A stretch of DNA of 64,000 nt, taken from Volutella citrinella. Its lineage: Eukaryota; Ascomycota; Sordariomycetes; Hypocreales; Nectriaceae. Below, one piece after another: positions 11,748 through 22,993 of the stretch. Every line of letters starts with the position of its first letter. The first letter of the stretch is position 1. Below the pieces are notes generated by a model that saw only the letters and a list, made by a program, of their open reading frames with translations, had not been told where the DNA came from and did not search any database. Where the stretch lies: the NCBI GenBank assembly GCA_034401135.1, contig JAWZSP010000011.1, forward strand, positions 434,001 to 498,000, read 5' to 3'. The translations under genes and the position numbers were made by a program.

Positions 11748-12375
11748 CAGGGTGGCGCAGCCAAGATGCCTAAATTATGTCAGCAAGTACCGAGGGGAGG
11801 CTTCTCATACACGCACAGCCAGCTGTGCAGATAAGGACTTGGCATTAAATGCCTAGCCGGCTGTGTGTATATAGGAGGGCCTCTACTACGGCTGTCAATA
11901 GTAGCTAACGACGTTACTTCTTTCTCTACGTTAACTAATAAAGGTTAAAATATTTACCTTAATTAGTTAAAACTCTACAATGAAAATGCAATAGTCAGTT
12001 GACTAAAAAAAATTTTTTGAGTAGTTTCTATACTTCACTTTGTTCTTTACCATGACGTGACTCGGACCCTAGAATAATTTAAACCCAACAGCAAAATAAG
12101 ACCACTTCATCCTGGGTGTGCTCTTCGTTCTCTGTCCTCCGCTAACCAGTGATGAACTTCTGCGCAGTTTCCCCAGCAGCCTGTCCTGTCCCACCTTGTT
12201 CAGAAGCTTGGAGACACTCTCTGGAACACTTTGGCCAGAGTAGCCGCCAGAGACCCCAAGAGCGATAGTCTCGACCTCTTCACAGACACGGCGATCTGCT
12301 GGCAACCCTGCAGGCTGTTGGCGACATAATTCTCTCTCGCCCTTCGCGCAACTTCGACCTGCCGGCGCAGCGTAA
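11748..12375. promoter_or_regulatory. Upstream region of the NLR-like gene
   Basis: This gap includes an AT-rich part near 11930-12020. It holds a short perfect hairpin GGCATTAAATGCC (11841-11853) and an imperfect inverted repeat of an ACACAGCC-type sequence at 11807-11823 and 11856-11870. I see no convincing coding frame: a 111-codon minus ORF (12069-12404) and an overlapping plus frame are both open and neither is recognisable. Confidence 0.3.
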
Positions 12376-12666
12376 CTTAAGGCATTCATTGGATCGTCTG
12401 GCATTTATCGATACTTAGAGGAACCTGGAGATGGCATCGGTCACGATGGCATGTTAGTTGGAGGGATTTTGGACAATCCCTCCATCAGAGAGTTGAACCT
12501 GTTGGCATCATCCGCGAGCTGCACGCTGCCACAGGACAAGGTGTACGGGCTGCTGGGACTGTTCTCGCTGTCTGCATCAGGAGCCATGACGATAGACTAC
12601 AGCCGGGAAGCTGGGGAGGTGATGGCTGAGTTTTGCTCTGCAGTTCCAAAATGGTCATCCAGCTAG
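12376..12666 (+). pseudogene. Fragment of a HET-domain protein
   Basis: The frame opens after TAA 12373-12375 and ends at TAG 12664-12666. It contains CTLPQDKVYGLLGLFSLS followed by MTIDYSREAGEVMAEFC. This matches the ATDPRDKVYALLGL...DYSKSxxEVY block found downstream of the HET core in fungal HET proteins. The HET core and the C terminus are missing, so it is a remnant. Confidence 0.6.
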
Positions 12667-12947
12667 TCGTGTGGTTGATGGTAATTAACCCATCTCACTT
12701 CAATCACTTCAAGTCTTGAGGCCAATTCGCATGGCCAGCAAGACTTTCGTCATTCTTTACCCGTTTACTCCAGACTATCCTGCTAATCCCAACTGGTGTC
12801 AACCAGCTTTAAGAACTTTCTAATAAAACATATAAATGAATGACTCCGTGATAGCATGGTCCTCAAGTAGGTCAATCATTTGTGACGGAGAACCATGACG
12901 CGGAGCAGATACACGGATGATCGTTACATGCACTCGCTTTTCCTGTC

Positions 12948-13627
12948 CTAAGTAGGTCGGAAATCTTCCTCCTTGATACCCTTCCCTTGTAGTAACTCTC
13001 TATGCATCACACCGGCCACGAAAGCACTGCCAACAACCTTGAACATGCAGCATAGACTCTTGATGTAGATCGTAGGACAAAGGGGAAGCGTGACCCGTAC
13101 AGAATCACCACGAAATTACCCTTCTGGGCGCAATACGGGCCGATGCCAAACCGGCGGTCTGCCAGCTTGAGGAAAGTTCTGTTATAAATAATGTCTGCCC
13201 TGGGCATGAACATTTTCATGGCGGCCGTGAACCGTTCTACAATCTCTTCCATGGAGTTCCCTTCCGGATACGACTCGGCCAATGTATTTCCAAGCTGATT
13301 ATCGGTTTGGGTTGCTTCCGTCTTGGTTGGCTGCAAATCTGCTGAAAAAGCCTTGAAAAAATGTGTCGCCGAGATAATATCGTCTTCCACTATCTCATAG
13401 AGCTGGTCGGCGAAATCTTCCAATCCATCTTTCTTCATGAGTCCTGCAAAGTCACCAAGCGCCCCGGTTGCACTCATACGATCGCTCATTGGTGTTGTGG
13501 TGTTGGCTACCTCTCCTATAACGATGCCTCGAACGGTCGCGATACTCATATTTGCAGCAAAGGTGACTTCTGTCCTTCGAGATCCGAGCGTAGTGGGCGC
13601 TGTGTAGTTCCGGTGCCCAGGTAGGCC
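12948..13627 (-). pseudogene. C-terminal half of a HET-domain protein, frameshifted
   Basis: The minus frame carries NMSIATVRGIVIGEV (the strand after the HET linker) and then RRFGIGPYCAQKGNFVVILY and GSRFPFVLR. This is the G-x-GP...GD-x-V-x-x-L-x-G block near the C terminus of HET proteins. After PFVLR the family continuation KVVGSAFVAGVMHRELL...KEEDFRPT is found only in another frame, ending at TAG 12948-12950. A frameshift therefore lies near 13070-13085. The HET core is absent upstream, where the sequence becomes AT-rich. It lies opposite in strand to the fragment at 12376-12666, so the two are either different genes or the products of an inversion. Confidence 0.6.
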
Positions 13628-13859
13628 CTGAACTGCACCAGCGGCGTCTGTTAGATACTATGCACTTAATAAAGCCGTCCCGGTCGATAAAGAACCTAAT
13701 AAAGTCTATAAGAACCCCGGCAGCAGACTTTATACAGTCAGGCTTTACTAGTCGTTTAAATATATCAACTATGCCCATGTCAGAACCTGACACTAATACA
13801 CCGTGACAAAAACATCCGCGGCTACGCCGCGCGGAATGGAATAACCCTCAGGGGCCAAG

Positions 13860-14990
13860 TAACTACGAGCTAATAAAAATCAGGTTTATATAGGTCACAT
13901 AGTGAACCTAATAAACCGGTCACAGAGGATCACTAGTAAACTATAGTAATTTTATAAAAGTAAACTAGTATAATTAAAGTATAACAACCAGGCTGGTTCT
14001 AACTATATAAATAGTTATAATTATACTAGGGTTTATATTAATAATTATATTAAAGTATAATATTAAGTATTAATTAATATATAAAATAAATATATTATTA
14101 TATTTAGTAATAAATAAATAGATTATATTAATTAAATTATATTAATAGTTAAAAAAGCTAGTTCTTTTTATTATATTATAATAAATATATATATATATTA
14201 GATTACTATTTTTACTTAGAGTAACTATTTATAAAGCACTTATTTATTAAAGCGCTGCGCTCTTAGAGCACTGTCGCTCCTTTTCTTATTACTCTTTTTA
14301 TTAATTAGTTAAGAATATAGGTTTAAGTATAAGTTTTTTTAGCTTATATAGCTATACTATATATCAAAGCACTGTGTATTAATATTAAGTTTTAATATAA
14401 AGTTATTATAATATAATAAAAAGGACTAGTTTTTTTAATTATTATTATAACTTAATTATTATAATCTACTTACTTATTATTAAATATAAGAATATATTTA
14501 TTTTATATACTAATTAATATTTAATATTAAACTTTAATATAATTATTAATATAAACTTTAGTATAATTACTATTATTTATATAATTAAAACTAGCTTAAT
14601 TATTATAAAATTTCTAAAAGTATTTTTAATTTTATTAATTAATTAGAAACTTTATATTTATTACTTACTAATATATTATACTTATAATAAGGTTAGTAAT
14701 CTTTATATATATAGCTTTATTATTAATTATTTAACTTTTAAGTCGATCTAGAATATTTATAACTTTATTACTATATAAAAAGGAATACTAATCCAGGCCA
14801 AGATATTAAACACTTATTAGTAGACTAAGTATATTTATAAAACTTAGTCTGCTTATTCTTATAGATCGGCTTAGTTAATATAAATAGTATCTACTAATAG
14901 CTCAGTCTTACTCTTAAATAGTATAGTATACCTTCAAGGTTAGTTATGACTTTTTAGTAGTAGTCCTTAAGAATTATTTTAGCAGGACTC
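13860..14990. repeat. AT-rich (RIP-like) island
   Basis: This is about 1.1 kb of TA-dominated sequence with abrupt edges against GC-balanced DNA. No protein relic could be decoded. It contains the long inverted repeat listed separately and a small hairpin with arms AGACTAAGT (14822-14830) and ACTTAGTCT (14842-14850). It borders the broken HET fragment at 12948-13627. Confidence 0.7.
13993..14594. repeat. Long inverted repeat (about 190-bp arms, about 215-bp spacer)
   Basis: The reverse complement of 14401-14594 aligns with 13993-14185 over essentially its whole length with scattered differences. An example shared core is TTTATATTAATAATTATATT. The architecture is that of a terminal-inverted-repeat or foldback transposon relic, or of a head-to-head duplication that RIP then mutated. 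The spacer (14186-14400) keeps a GC-richer patch AAGCGCTGCGCTCTTAGAGC. Confidence 0.65.
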
Positions 14991-15609
14991 TTCCCGTCTC
15001 TATATTCTTATAAAGGAGCCTTGAATAGAGGCGGGTTGGATAGGGACGCGAGACTGAGTTTACACCGAATTGCTGTTAGCCAGGCGCTAGGCTCTAGCAT
15101 CAGCAGGCGAAATTCCCCGCTCGCAGGTTGGAAGGGCTGATAGGGGAACGCGCGCGATTAGATAGCTCTATTATGTGTCTCGAGGCGCCCAGGCTCTGAT
15201 TGTGGTCTTGGTGATGCCATTTTCTAACTGCGCGCTGGCCGGTAGACTCTTGTAATAGGTGTGCTAGAAATTCGGTTCTATTGAAAAGTCCATGTCTCCC
15301 CGGGCTGGAAGATGGGCTAATATTAGGCAGCCGGATCTAACCCAAGGAGCTCACACAAAACCCACACACATGAGGCTCTAAGCTGCGACGGACAAATGAC
15401 TGGAAGCTACGGCTACCTTTACAGCCAGTTATCTCTCTCTCTCACACAAGCGTCTGTGATAAAGAAATTGCATTAATTTATCGCACTATGAATCCCCGTC
15501 AAGCGGCCTATGATTGAGGACGTGAGAGCCCAGCGCTGTTATGCGGCATCAGCCCTGGCTACCCTGCAGCACCACCCAGCATCATGGATTGGCCGGCGTC
15601 ATTCTGCAC
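14991..15609. other. Intergenic region downstream of the MFS gene
   Basis: GC-balanced sequence without a supported gene. A short frame on the plus strand near 15541-15798 is the antisense shadow of the transporter C terminus. Confidence 0.4.
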
Positions 15610-17234
15610 CTACACAGACTCCTTCCTATCAATAATCGACACTCTAGCAACGCTAGGATCCTCCGAGACATCGCCTCCAACGTCAACTCTGGTTGTTTTG
15701 AACTTCCGGACGGGCACTCCAGCACCAAAGAGCGCGTCGATCTCCTCGAGACTTTTGCCCTTGCACTCGGGAACACAGAAAAAGGCGAATATGAATGAGA
15801 CACCCGCGAGACTTCCAAAGATAAAGCCGACTCGTGGCCCTAACCCAGCATAGGGCTTGTTCAGCAGGTAAGGCAGGGCAAACGTCATGACAGTCTGCGT
15901 CGAGATAGCCAAGAAGGACCCAGTGGCATACGTCAGGTCGCGCACTTCGGCAGAGGGTAGTTCGGACGTGATAGTATGCGAGAGCTGGCCCCAGGCTGCG
16001 CAATAACCGCAGGTGAATAAGATCCTCATGGCAATCACGCCATTGATGACAGAGAAGGACCTCGGCATCATCCCTAGACCTCCCATGATGAGCAAGCCAG
16101 CAGTCTGGACAAACGATCCACTTAGAAGAATGGGTCGTCTTCCAACCCAGTCGACAAGGAAGAGCGTCACGATAGAAACTATGAGAACCGCCACAGACGC
16201 AACCGAAGACAGCGCAAATGGATTGATTGTGCCAAGCGATTTGAAGAAGATGGTTCCATAGACGTTCGCAAAAGCATTGCCGGTGCCGTGCAGGAAGAAG
16301 TTTGTGGCGAGAACGATGCCAGTTCGCTTGATGTGCTTGGAGCTCCAGATACGGAGCCAAGGCACTTTGACGTCCTTGCGCCCAGCAGACGCTATGGCCG
16401 CAGTCGCTTGGATCTCCTGGAATTCTTTTAGGATCTCCTCCTCCGTGAATTTGCCTTGCCGAAGGATACGCAATGTTTCCAGTGCTTCTTCGTGTCTTTC
16501 CTGCGCGACAAGCCAGCGAGGTGATTCCGGCATGAAGAAGGTCGCGGCCAGCACAATCGAGGGGACAATGTAGAAGAGCCCCAGAGGCAATAGATACGAG
16601 GCGTTGCTGTTGATGTTGCTGGTACCGTAACAGATGAATGACATGACGAGACCGCCGACGGCCAGAGCGGTGTTGTAGGTAGCGACAACGGCTCCTCGGG
16701 CAGGTTGTGGAGTGATTTCGGCCTGATACAGAGGTATGGTTGCCAGTTCCATGCCGATGTAGAGCTGGTTCAATGCGCGCCCCGCCATCATCTGGTGGCG
16801 ATTGCGAGACGTTACGATAACAGTCGAGAAGACAATGGTCCAAGAACACAAGAATCGAACTGTGAAGCGCCGGCCGAATCGAGCGGTTAGGGTGTTGCCC
16901 AGGATCACGCCTGGATTTCACATCAGCATGAAGTTCTGAGAATGTGTTGCACTTGTGATTCCAAGATGAACAACTTACCTGCAGCGAAGCCAATAACGGC
17001 ACATCCATTGAAAAGTGAAAGCCACTGCGTCTCGAGGATGTATTTTCCCTTGGGCCCCGTAGGTGTCCCAAACATTCGGATGAAGTGGTCCATGGCCTGA
17101 ATGTCGCTGAATGCACTGGTTTCGAACCCAAAATTGAATTGCGACAAAGCCAGCATTGACACGGTAAACCAGAGCTTTTGGTTAAAAAGGTCCGTAAAAG
17201 GGACGCGGGACTCATTGAAGATAGCCATCTTCAC
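15610..17234 (-). CDS. MFS sugar transporter (sugar porter family)
   Basis: Exon 1 (16979-17234) and exon 2 (15610-16910) flank a 68-bp intron (16911-16978), giving 518 residues; the junction codon GGC restores ...GFAAG-VILGN. Sugar-porter signatures are present: GRRFTVRF after TM2, GRALNQLYIGMELATIPLYQAE (a PESP/GR-type block), PESPRWLVAQERHEEAL after TM6, and PECKGKSLEEIDALFGAG after TM12. Twelve hydrophobic segments fit the usual length of 500-540. The expected role is a proton-coupled plasma-membrane symporter; the substrate cannot be told from sequence. It is transcribed divergently from the Zn2Cys6 regulator, which suggests local control of uptake. A 510-codon ORF in another frame is a shadow. 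Confidence 0.87.
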
Positions 17235-17670
17235 GACTGGTGGCGAGCGTCAAGTTCCGGGTCTTTGTCACTAACAATCTGAGCATGGGAGTGAACACCC
17301 ATCTTGACTTGATATGCCAGTCGTCTCCCAACTCTTTTAAACTGTTGTCATTGTTGAGGTGGAGTTGCGACAGGCTGACCAGATTCTGATTGTAGAGTGC
17401 AAGCAACCGTTGCACAATACCAAGGGTCGCTGTCGCCATCGGGAACCCCAGCTTCTAGATCGCTAAAAGCCTGCACCGGGGCCCATTACGCCAAAGATGA
17501 TTGGTGTTCAGGATGATGACACAATATGGCCCTACATCTAGAATAGGGCTAGTCCAAGGCCATCCCCATAAAAGAACCACGCCCTCCGCTCTTCCCCGTC
17601 CTCGTCCGTCAGCTCCTTTTCCTTGTGGCATGCCATTGTTATTCAAAGAGCGGTTCATGCAGCAGCCGAA
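17235..17670. promoter_or_regulatory. Divergent promoter, MFS transporter / Zn2Cys6 regulator
   Basis: 436 bp separate the two divergent starts, so one region probably serves both genes. It includes CCAAT/ATTGG-like matches. No clear CGG-spaced inverted motif for the Zn cluster factor could be assigned by eye. Short ORFs here lack support. Confidence 0.45.
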
Positions 17671-19849
17671 ATGTCGACGAATCCCGTCCCCCGATCCCCG
17701 CAGAGCCACGATTCGTACCAAATCTCACCAGGAAGCCTGCAACCACCAACAACTCGGGGACCGGACCCCGCAGCCGAGAGTGGAAATGAAGGCGGAGCTC
17801 TTTCGAGCAAGAGGCGTCGCCCAAACACATCCGACTTCACTCCGAGGAAGCGAGCCTTCACTGCCTGTCACTTCTGTCGCCTGAGAAAGGCAAAGTGCGA
17901 CAATGTCCGCCCATCATGCGGCTTCTGCATCCGCCACAAGGCCAGGTGTGTGTATGAAGACACTCCTGAGGCTTATGTGTCGGGTATCGAGGACCGGATG
18001 AGTGCACAGGATGCAGAGAGAGGAGAAATATTGAGTCACCTGAAAGACATCAAACACATCCTGGCGCACATGCAGAGAGGTACAACTCAGGATGCGGATG
18101 TGTCGTTCGTAGCTACACCAGCTATAGAGCAGCCACCGGATGTAGCTGGACTAGGGCCCTGGACGAGATTCCCGACGTCCCAACCAGATGGGAACACTTC
18201 ATCCAGTCCATTCGTGTCTGTTGCCAAATCCGGAAACCAATTGCTGCCATTCGCGGCATACAGATGCGAGGCCCTGCTTCGCTGGCCTGCTTTGAGCAGT
18301 GTGGTACCATTGGACGCATTAAACATTGACTCGTTTCCACTGCATTGCTCTGGAGGAGATCTGATGGAAGATGAACGTACCAGTAGACGAGGCATCCGGG
18401 AAGACGAAGTCGTGGAGCTCTGTAGTCGGTATGTAGCCGAGAAGCACCCTCGAAACCCGATCCTCGACGAGACAGCTATCATGCGCCATGCCAACCATGT
18501 CGCTGAATATGGTTTCAAGTACGACTCCAAAACTTGCATTGTGGTATGTCATGCTTTTGAGCTATCGTGTCGCGTCTAAATCATGACAATAGCTGCTTGC
18601 GTGCGCTCTCGGGGCACACACAACATCATGGACCAAACCAACCCAACACACCAGCCAGTCAAAGCAGGAAGGGAGCCAAGAGTCAATGGAGGACCTAGCC
18701 ATCGCAGAAGCATACTACACTGCTGCACAGAAGAGAATGGGTCTATTGCGCGGGTCACTCCAGGATATCCAGTGCCATTTTCTGTCTCACCTCTACGAAA
18801 AGTTTATGATGCGACCACTCGAGGCATGGTTTCATCTTCAGCAGGCCGCGATACGATTGGAGGCTCTCTTGTTAAAACGTGGAGAGCGTCCATGGGCAGC
18901 TTTTCAGACTCAGGTTCCCAACGACTATCATCTGGAGCAGCGCCTCTTCTGGTCATGCTTCCGGTCTGAGAGGTGGGTGTCTTACGTATCATCAAAAACT
19001 CTTGTTTAGTCGCTAATTGTCCAGTGAGCTCGTGTTTGAGTTAGGCCTGCGACCGAGCGGGTTAGACTACTTCTCATACCCCGAGGCCTTTCCACAGCTG
19101 CCTAGAGAGCTATCCAATGCCCAGCTCGATCGACGAGAGGTCCATGAACAAAGCTGGTCATACTACCTCGCCGAAATATCCGCACGACGACTCATGGACA
19201 GGGTACTGGATCTGTGGTATCGGGACGGCGAGGCTGCCTGGCTCAAGGACCCGAACCGTCTCCTGGACCGGTATTATGAATGCGAACGGCAAATAAGCTC
19301 ATGGTATGAACTGTCCCATATGGACTTCCATTGGGATTTCCCAATGTTGCACAGATAGCTGATGTACAAGGCAGGCAGCAACATCTTCCAGCGTCTGTTC
19401 AGTTCACCCAAGCCGAGATCCACAGCCATTCATTCTCTTCAAGCCTCCGAGCTCGGTCCTGGCAGTGGAGGGAGCAAATTTTGCGGCCCTTTCTTTTCTA
19501 CACGCTCCATTTCGATGAGGTAACTGAAATCCCTGAAGGGGCACAGAAGCTGGCTGCGGAAGAGGTGGATATGTGTGTCAGAATTTTGCATCACTTACCG
19601 TTCCATCGCTTCGGCGGATCATGGTTCGTGGCGCGAAACTCCTTTACGTGTGCTTGTATAATACTCTCTTCAGCCCTGAGACAAGATCGCGTGGATCCAC
19701 CCGATGATTGGTATGAGCTGGTGTCTAAAGCGGTGCGTTTTCTGAAGCAATGGGGGGATGGAGCAGCAGATCTGGCGTGGATGGGCCAAGTGCTTGAACA
19801 CATGAACCTCCAAGCTTGGCGGCAAGTAGGATGCGGATTGGAGGTCTGA
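17671..19849 (+). CDS. Zn2Cys6 fungal-specific transcription factor
   Basis: Four exons (17671-18543, 18593-18972, 19025-19303, 19375-19849) with introns of 49, 52 and 71 bp give 668 residues. The Zn2Cys6 cluster occupies residues 66-93: CHFCRLRKAKC, then six residues to CGFCIRHKARC. It is preceded by a basic KRRRP segment and followed by a coiled linker (MSAQDAERGEILSHLKDIKH). The C-terminal two-thirds shows the fungal-specific regulatory domain pattern, including LLACALGAHT, AEAYYTAAQKRMGLL and WREQILRPFLFYTLHF. It is a nuclear DNA-binding regulator, probably of the adjacent transporter and sulfatase. ATG 17671 (MSTNPVP) is preferred over an in-frame ATG at 17623 because the upstream residues look like leader sequence. 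Confidence 0.87.
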
Positions 19850-20410
19850 AAGGTTCTGGACCTTGCGTGGTCTGTCCTGTGGTTGACCAAAAGACAACAT
19901 TGTTGATCCTATCTTCGGCTTTGCTGTTGCTTGCTGCTCACTCTGGTGCCCTGCGTAACGTACAAATGGGACAAAGATACAGGGATTCCCCACCTGCGAA
20001 CAGGGATGGCCTCTGCCGTCCTTGCACTGGGCCATCCTGATAGGCATCCGCTAATGCCCGTCGTTCCCCGCCTCGCTCCGTCATCTCGCCTAATGCCACG
20101 ACCACTCCATTTACACCCATGCTTCCCCGTCTATCTCCGCCCAGCAACCCATCTCCGCTCTTCCCCGCGATGGCCTTCCGCCTTTGTCTGCTACGGCGCT
20201 GACACGCCGGGTAGTACGGAGCGAAAGTACTCTTAACAGTCAAGACTTGAGATTTCGCCGCGGAAATTTACCTCGTAATGATGAATTGCGTGCTTTATAT
20301 TGACTGTTGCGACACTTGGGGACACGTTGGATCAACCTGGTCCTCTAATTGATCTACCCATATACGTTGAGCTGCATCACACTTTTGGAAGGTGGAACGA
20401 CTTCATTTCC
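19850..20410. promoter_or_regulatory. Intergenic region upstream of the sulfatase
   Basis: About 560 bp between the regulator stop and the chosen sulfatase start, with a C-rich, pyrimidine-biased stretch at 20040-20200. It contains in-frame ATG 20300, which would add 37 unconserved-looking residues to the sulfatase. Confidence 0.35.
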
Positions 20411-22269
20411 ATGGACGCATCACGAACAACTGCCATGGAATCAACTAAAACAGATAAACGACCGAATTTCCTCATCATCATTGCCGATGATTTGGGATTT
20501 AGTGACACGAGCCCGTATGGCTCAGAAATCGAAACACCCAATTTGGCCGCGCTGGCCAGAGAAGGCCTGACCCTGACGAATTTTCATACTGCAGCTGCTT
20601 GCTCCCCGACGCGATCCATGCTGTTCTCGGGGACAGATAGTCACATCGCCGGCCTCGGTTGTATGTGGGAACACATGCAAAAGCACAAGGACTTTTTCAA
20701 GGACAAGGAGGGCTACGAAGGCTACCTCAACCATCGAGTGGCTGCACTACCAGAGATCCTATCCGATAATGACTATTTTACGATGCTCTCCGGAAAGTGG
20801 CATCTAGGTCTGACCAAAGAATACGCACCATGTTCCCGCGGGTTCAAGCGGAACTTCACTTTCCTACCTGGGTCTGGTAATCATTTCGGATACGAGCCCC
20901 AGCTCGACGACGACGAGATCTTCTTTCCTGCTTTATGCACCGATGGCCATTGGATGGAAGGAGACGAGTTTCTTGACCACAGAACAGATTTGCCCGAAGA
21001 TTTCTTTTCGACCACGTCTTTTACAGACAAGTTGCTCGAGTATTTCCAGTCCCGGTCAAAGGACGAGAAAGGCCAACCCTTCTTCGCCTGCCTGCCCTTC
21101 ACTGCACCTCATTGGCCATTGCAAGCCAGCCGGGAAAAGATTGCAAAATACGGTACGTCAACGGACCTTGCATCATACGGCTGGTATCACAATCAGCTGT
21201 ATGGCCATTTATGTCGATCCCGAACGAACAGCTGATAATGGTAGCTGGAAAATACGATGACGGTCCAGATGCTCTGTCGCAGCGCCGGCTAGAGAGATTG
21301 AAAAGCCTCGGAATCGTCGGGCCAGAAGCAGTCATACCCCCTCCTAGCATGAAGGCGAAAATGCCAGAATGGAACGACTTGAGTGAGGAAGAGCAAAGGA
21401 AGTCTGCCCGAACCATGGAGATTTTTGCAGCCATGGTGGATGAGATCGATGAGAACATCGGTCGCGTTATTGACTTCTTGAGGTCAACAGGAGAACTAGA
21501 CAACACCTTTATCTTGTTCATGTCCGATAACGGAGCCGAGGGTGCTGCTATGGAAGCATTACCAGTAAGATGATCAAGAGGTATCATGGCGACATTTCTC
21601 TAACAGCTCTAGATTATGGGCACCTCGACAACGATGGCGAGCATCATCGAGAAATACTACGACAACTCGTTGGAGAATCTGGGCAACAAGGATTCTTTTA
21701 TCTGGTATGGGCCCCGCTGGGCGTCAGCTGGGACAGCTCCAAACCGCGGGCTCAAAAGCTGGTCGCTCGAAGGCGGCATTCACTGCCCCTGCATCATCCG
21801 GTATCCACCACTGCAGCCGGATGCAGGTGCTATTAGCCATTCCTTTGCGACGGTGATGGACATCTTGCCGACGGTACTTGACCTTGCCGGGGTGCAGCAT
21901 CCCGGCTCGCAGTATCGTGGGCGAGAAGTCGCCTTACCGAGAGGGAAATCCTGGAAAGCCCACCTCGCTTCCCCGACTGCCGACGTCAGCATCCACGGGG
22001 AAGACACCCACGTCCACGGCTGGGAGCTCTTCGGGCAGCGAGCGATCCGCCAAGGCAACTGGAAAGCTGTGTGGTCGACCTGGACGCAGGACAAGGAGGG
22101 GTGGGAGCTGTATAACCTTGCCACTGACCCGAGTGAGATGGACGACTTGGCGGACAAGGAGCCAGAAAAGCTCCATCAGCTGGTCGACTTCTGGGAGCAA
22201 TATGTGTCTGAGACGGGCGTCATTCCGACGCCGATGTGGGCAAAGCAGCCAAAGCCGTCACAGACGTAG
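20411..22269 (+). CDS. Arylsulfatase-type sulfatase
   Basis: Exons 20411-21152, 21245-21564 and 21613-22269, with introns of 92 and 48 bp, give 572 residues. The sulfatase core RPNFLIIIADDLGFSDTSPY supplies the metal-binding Asp pair. ACSPTR (Cys about residue 64) is the C-x-P-x-R site where Cys becomes formylglycine. SGKWHLG, TAPHWP, FMSDNGAEG and the C-terminal GNWKAVW and YNLATDPSEMDDLA blocks are all present. It hydrolyses sulfate esters. No signal peptide is visible, so an intracellular role in sulfate scavenging is likely. ATG 20411 has a good context (TTCCATGG); ATG 20435 also works, and ATG 20300 would give 609 residues. Its position beside a regulator and a transporter suggests a sulfate-ester or sulfated-sugar utilisation cluster. 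Confidence 0.88.
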
Positions 22270-22789
22270 AGCCGGCAGCAAGTCATGTTGAGAAGCCAAG
22301 AATGGAGTTTCCTACAATCTGTATTAAAAGCTAGTACCGAAGTCACCCATTGCCTTCCTGAGGTATATCTCGCTTGTTCACAGTCATCCTTTTCTTACGG
22401 CTGGCGGTTAGCTTGCTATGCGTATGTTGGTCGGACTGCGCCTCACATGCCCATCCCTGTGTGCCACTGTCAATGTCTTCCGGTCGAGCGCGAGCTGCAC
22501 TATGGAGACAGGCCGGTTCCCAAGGCTCTTGTGTTACATCACCATCTTGGAAATTCTCACAGCTATTCTTATATAAGTTCGAGACGTGGGGTGGGGTCAG
22601 GCAAGGTGATGGCACCCCACGACGTATGATGGGTCGCAAAATCTGGCTGGCCCATTATTTCGCAGCCCCCCTGCTGCAGTCTGGCCCAACCAGAAGCCGT
22701 AGCGCGCGTGAAAAGCAGAGGGGGCTCTAAGGTTCGGAGAGGTTCCACAACCCGCTCAAGGCTGGCGACGCTCAAGGGTCTGGTATTAG

Positions 22790-22993
22790 GATTATGTCCG
22801 AGTTCAGATTTGGCCTATTCTTGGTTTACGCGAACAAATTGGGGAAGCACTGGGACGGGACATCGTTGGAACTTTCGATCCGAACCACCTGGAAACATGG
22901 TTGCAGGATCTCGGGCAGTCAGAGACAGGCAAACGGTTACCAGAATATATTGTTTATGATGAGACACGTGAAGCAAAGAAGCCCCGAATCTAG
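22790..22993 (+). pseudogene. Orphan protein-like C-terminal fragment, family unknown
   Basis: The frame is open from TAG 22787-22789 to TAG 22991-22993. It reads VRVQIWPILGLREQIGEALG, continues through FDPNHLETWLQDLGQ, and ends LPEYIVYDETREAKKPRI. It has strongly protein-like composition and a plausible C terminus, but no ATG or upstream exon. I do not recognise the family. It may be the last exon of a decayed gene downstream of the sulfatase. Confidence 0.35.

Noticed and set aside
12069..12404. 111-codon minus ORF between the NLR gene and the HET fragment
   Set aside because: No motif, start inside the adjacent HET fragment, and an equally open plus-strand frame. Not enough to call a gene.
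15683..17215. 510-codon minus-strand ORF overlapping the MFS gene
   Set aside because: It is another frame of the same region, rich in Arg/His/Ser and without motifs. The transporter frame has all sugar-porter signatures, so this is a shadow.
17212..17439. 75-codon minus ORF just upstream of the MFS start
   Set aside because: Different frame from the transporter, with no splice that would add it to the N terminus. The region is better explained as the divergent promoter.
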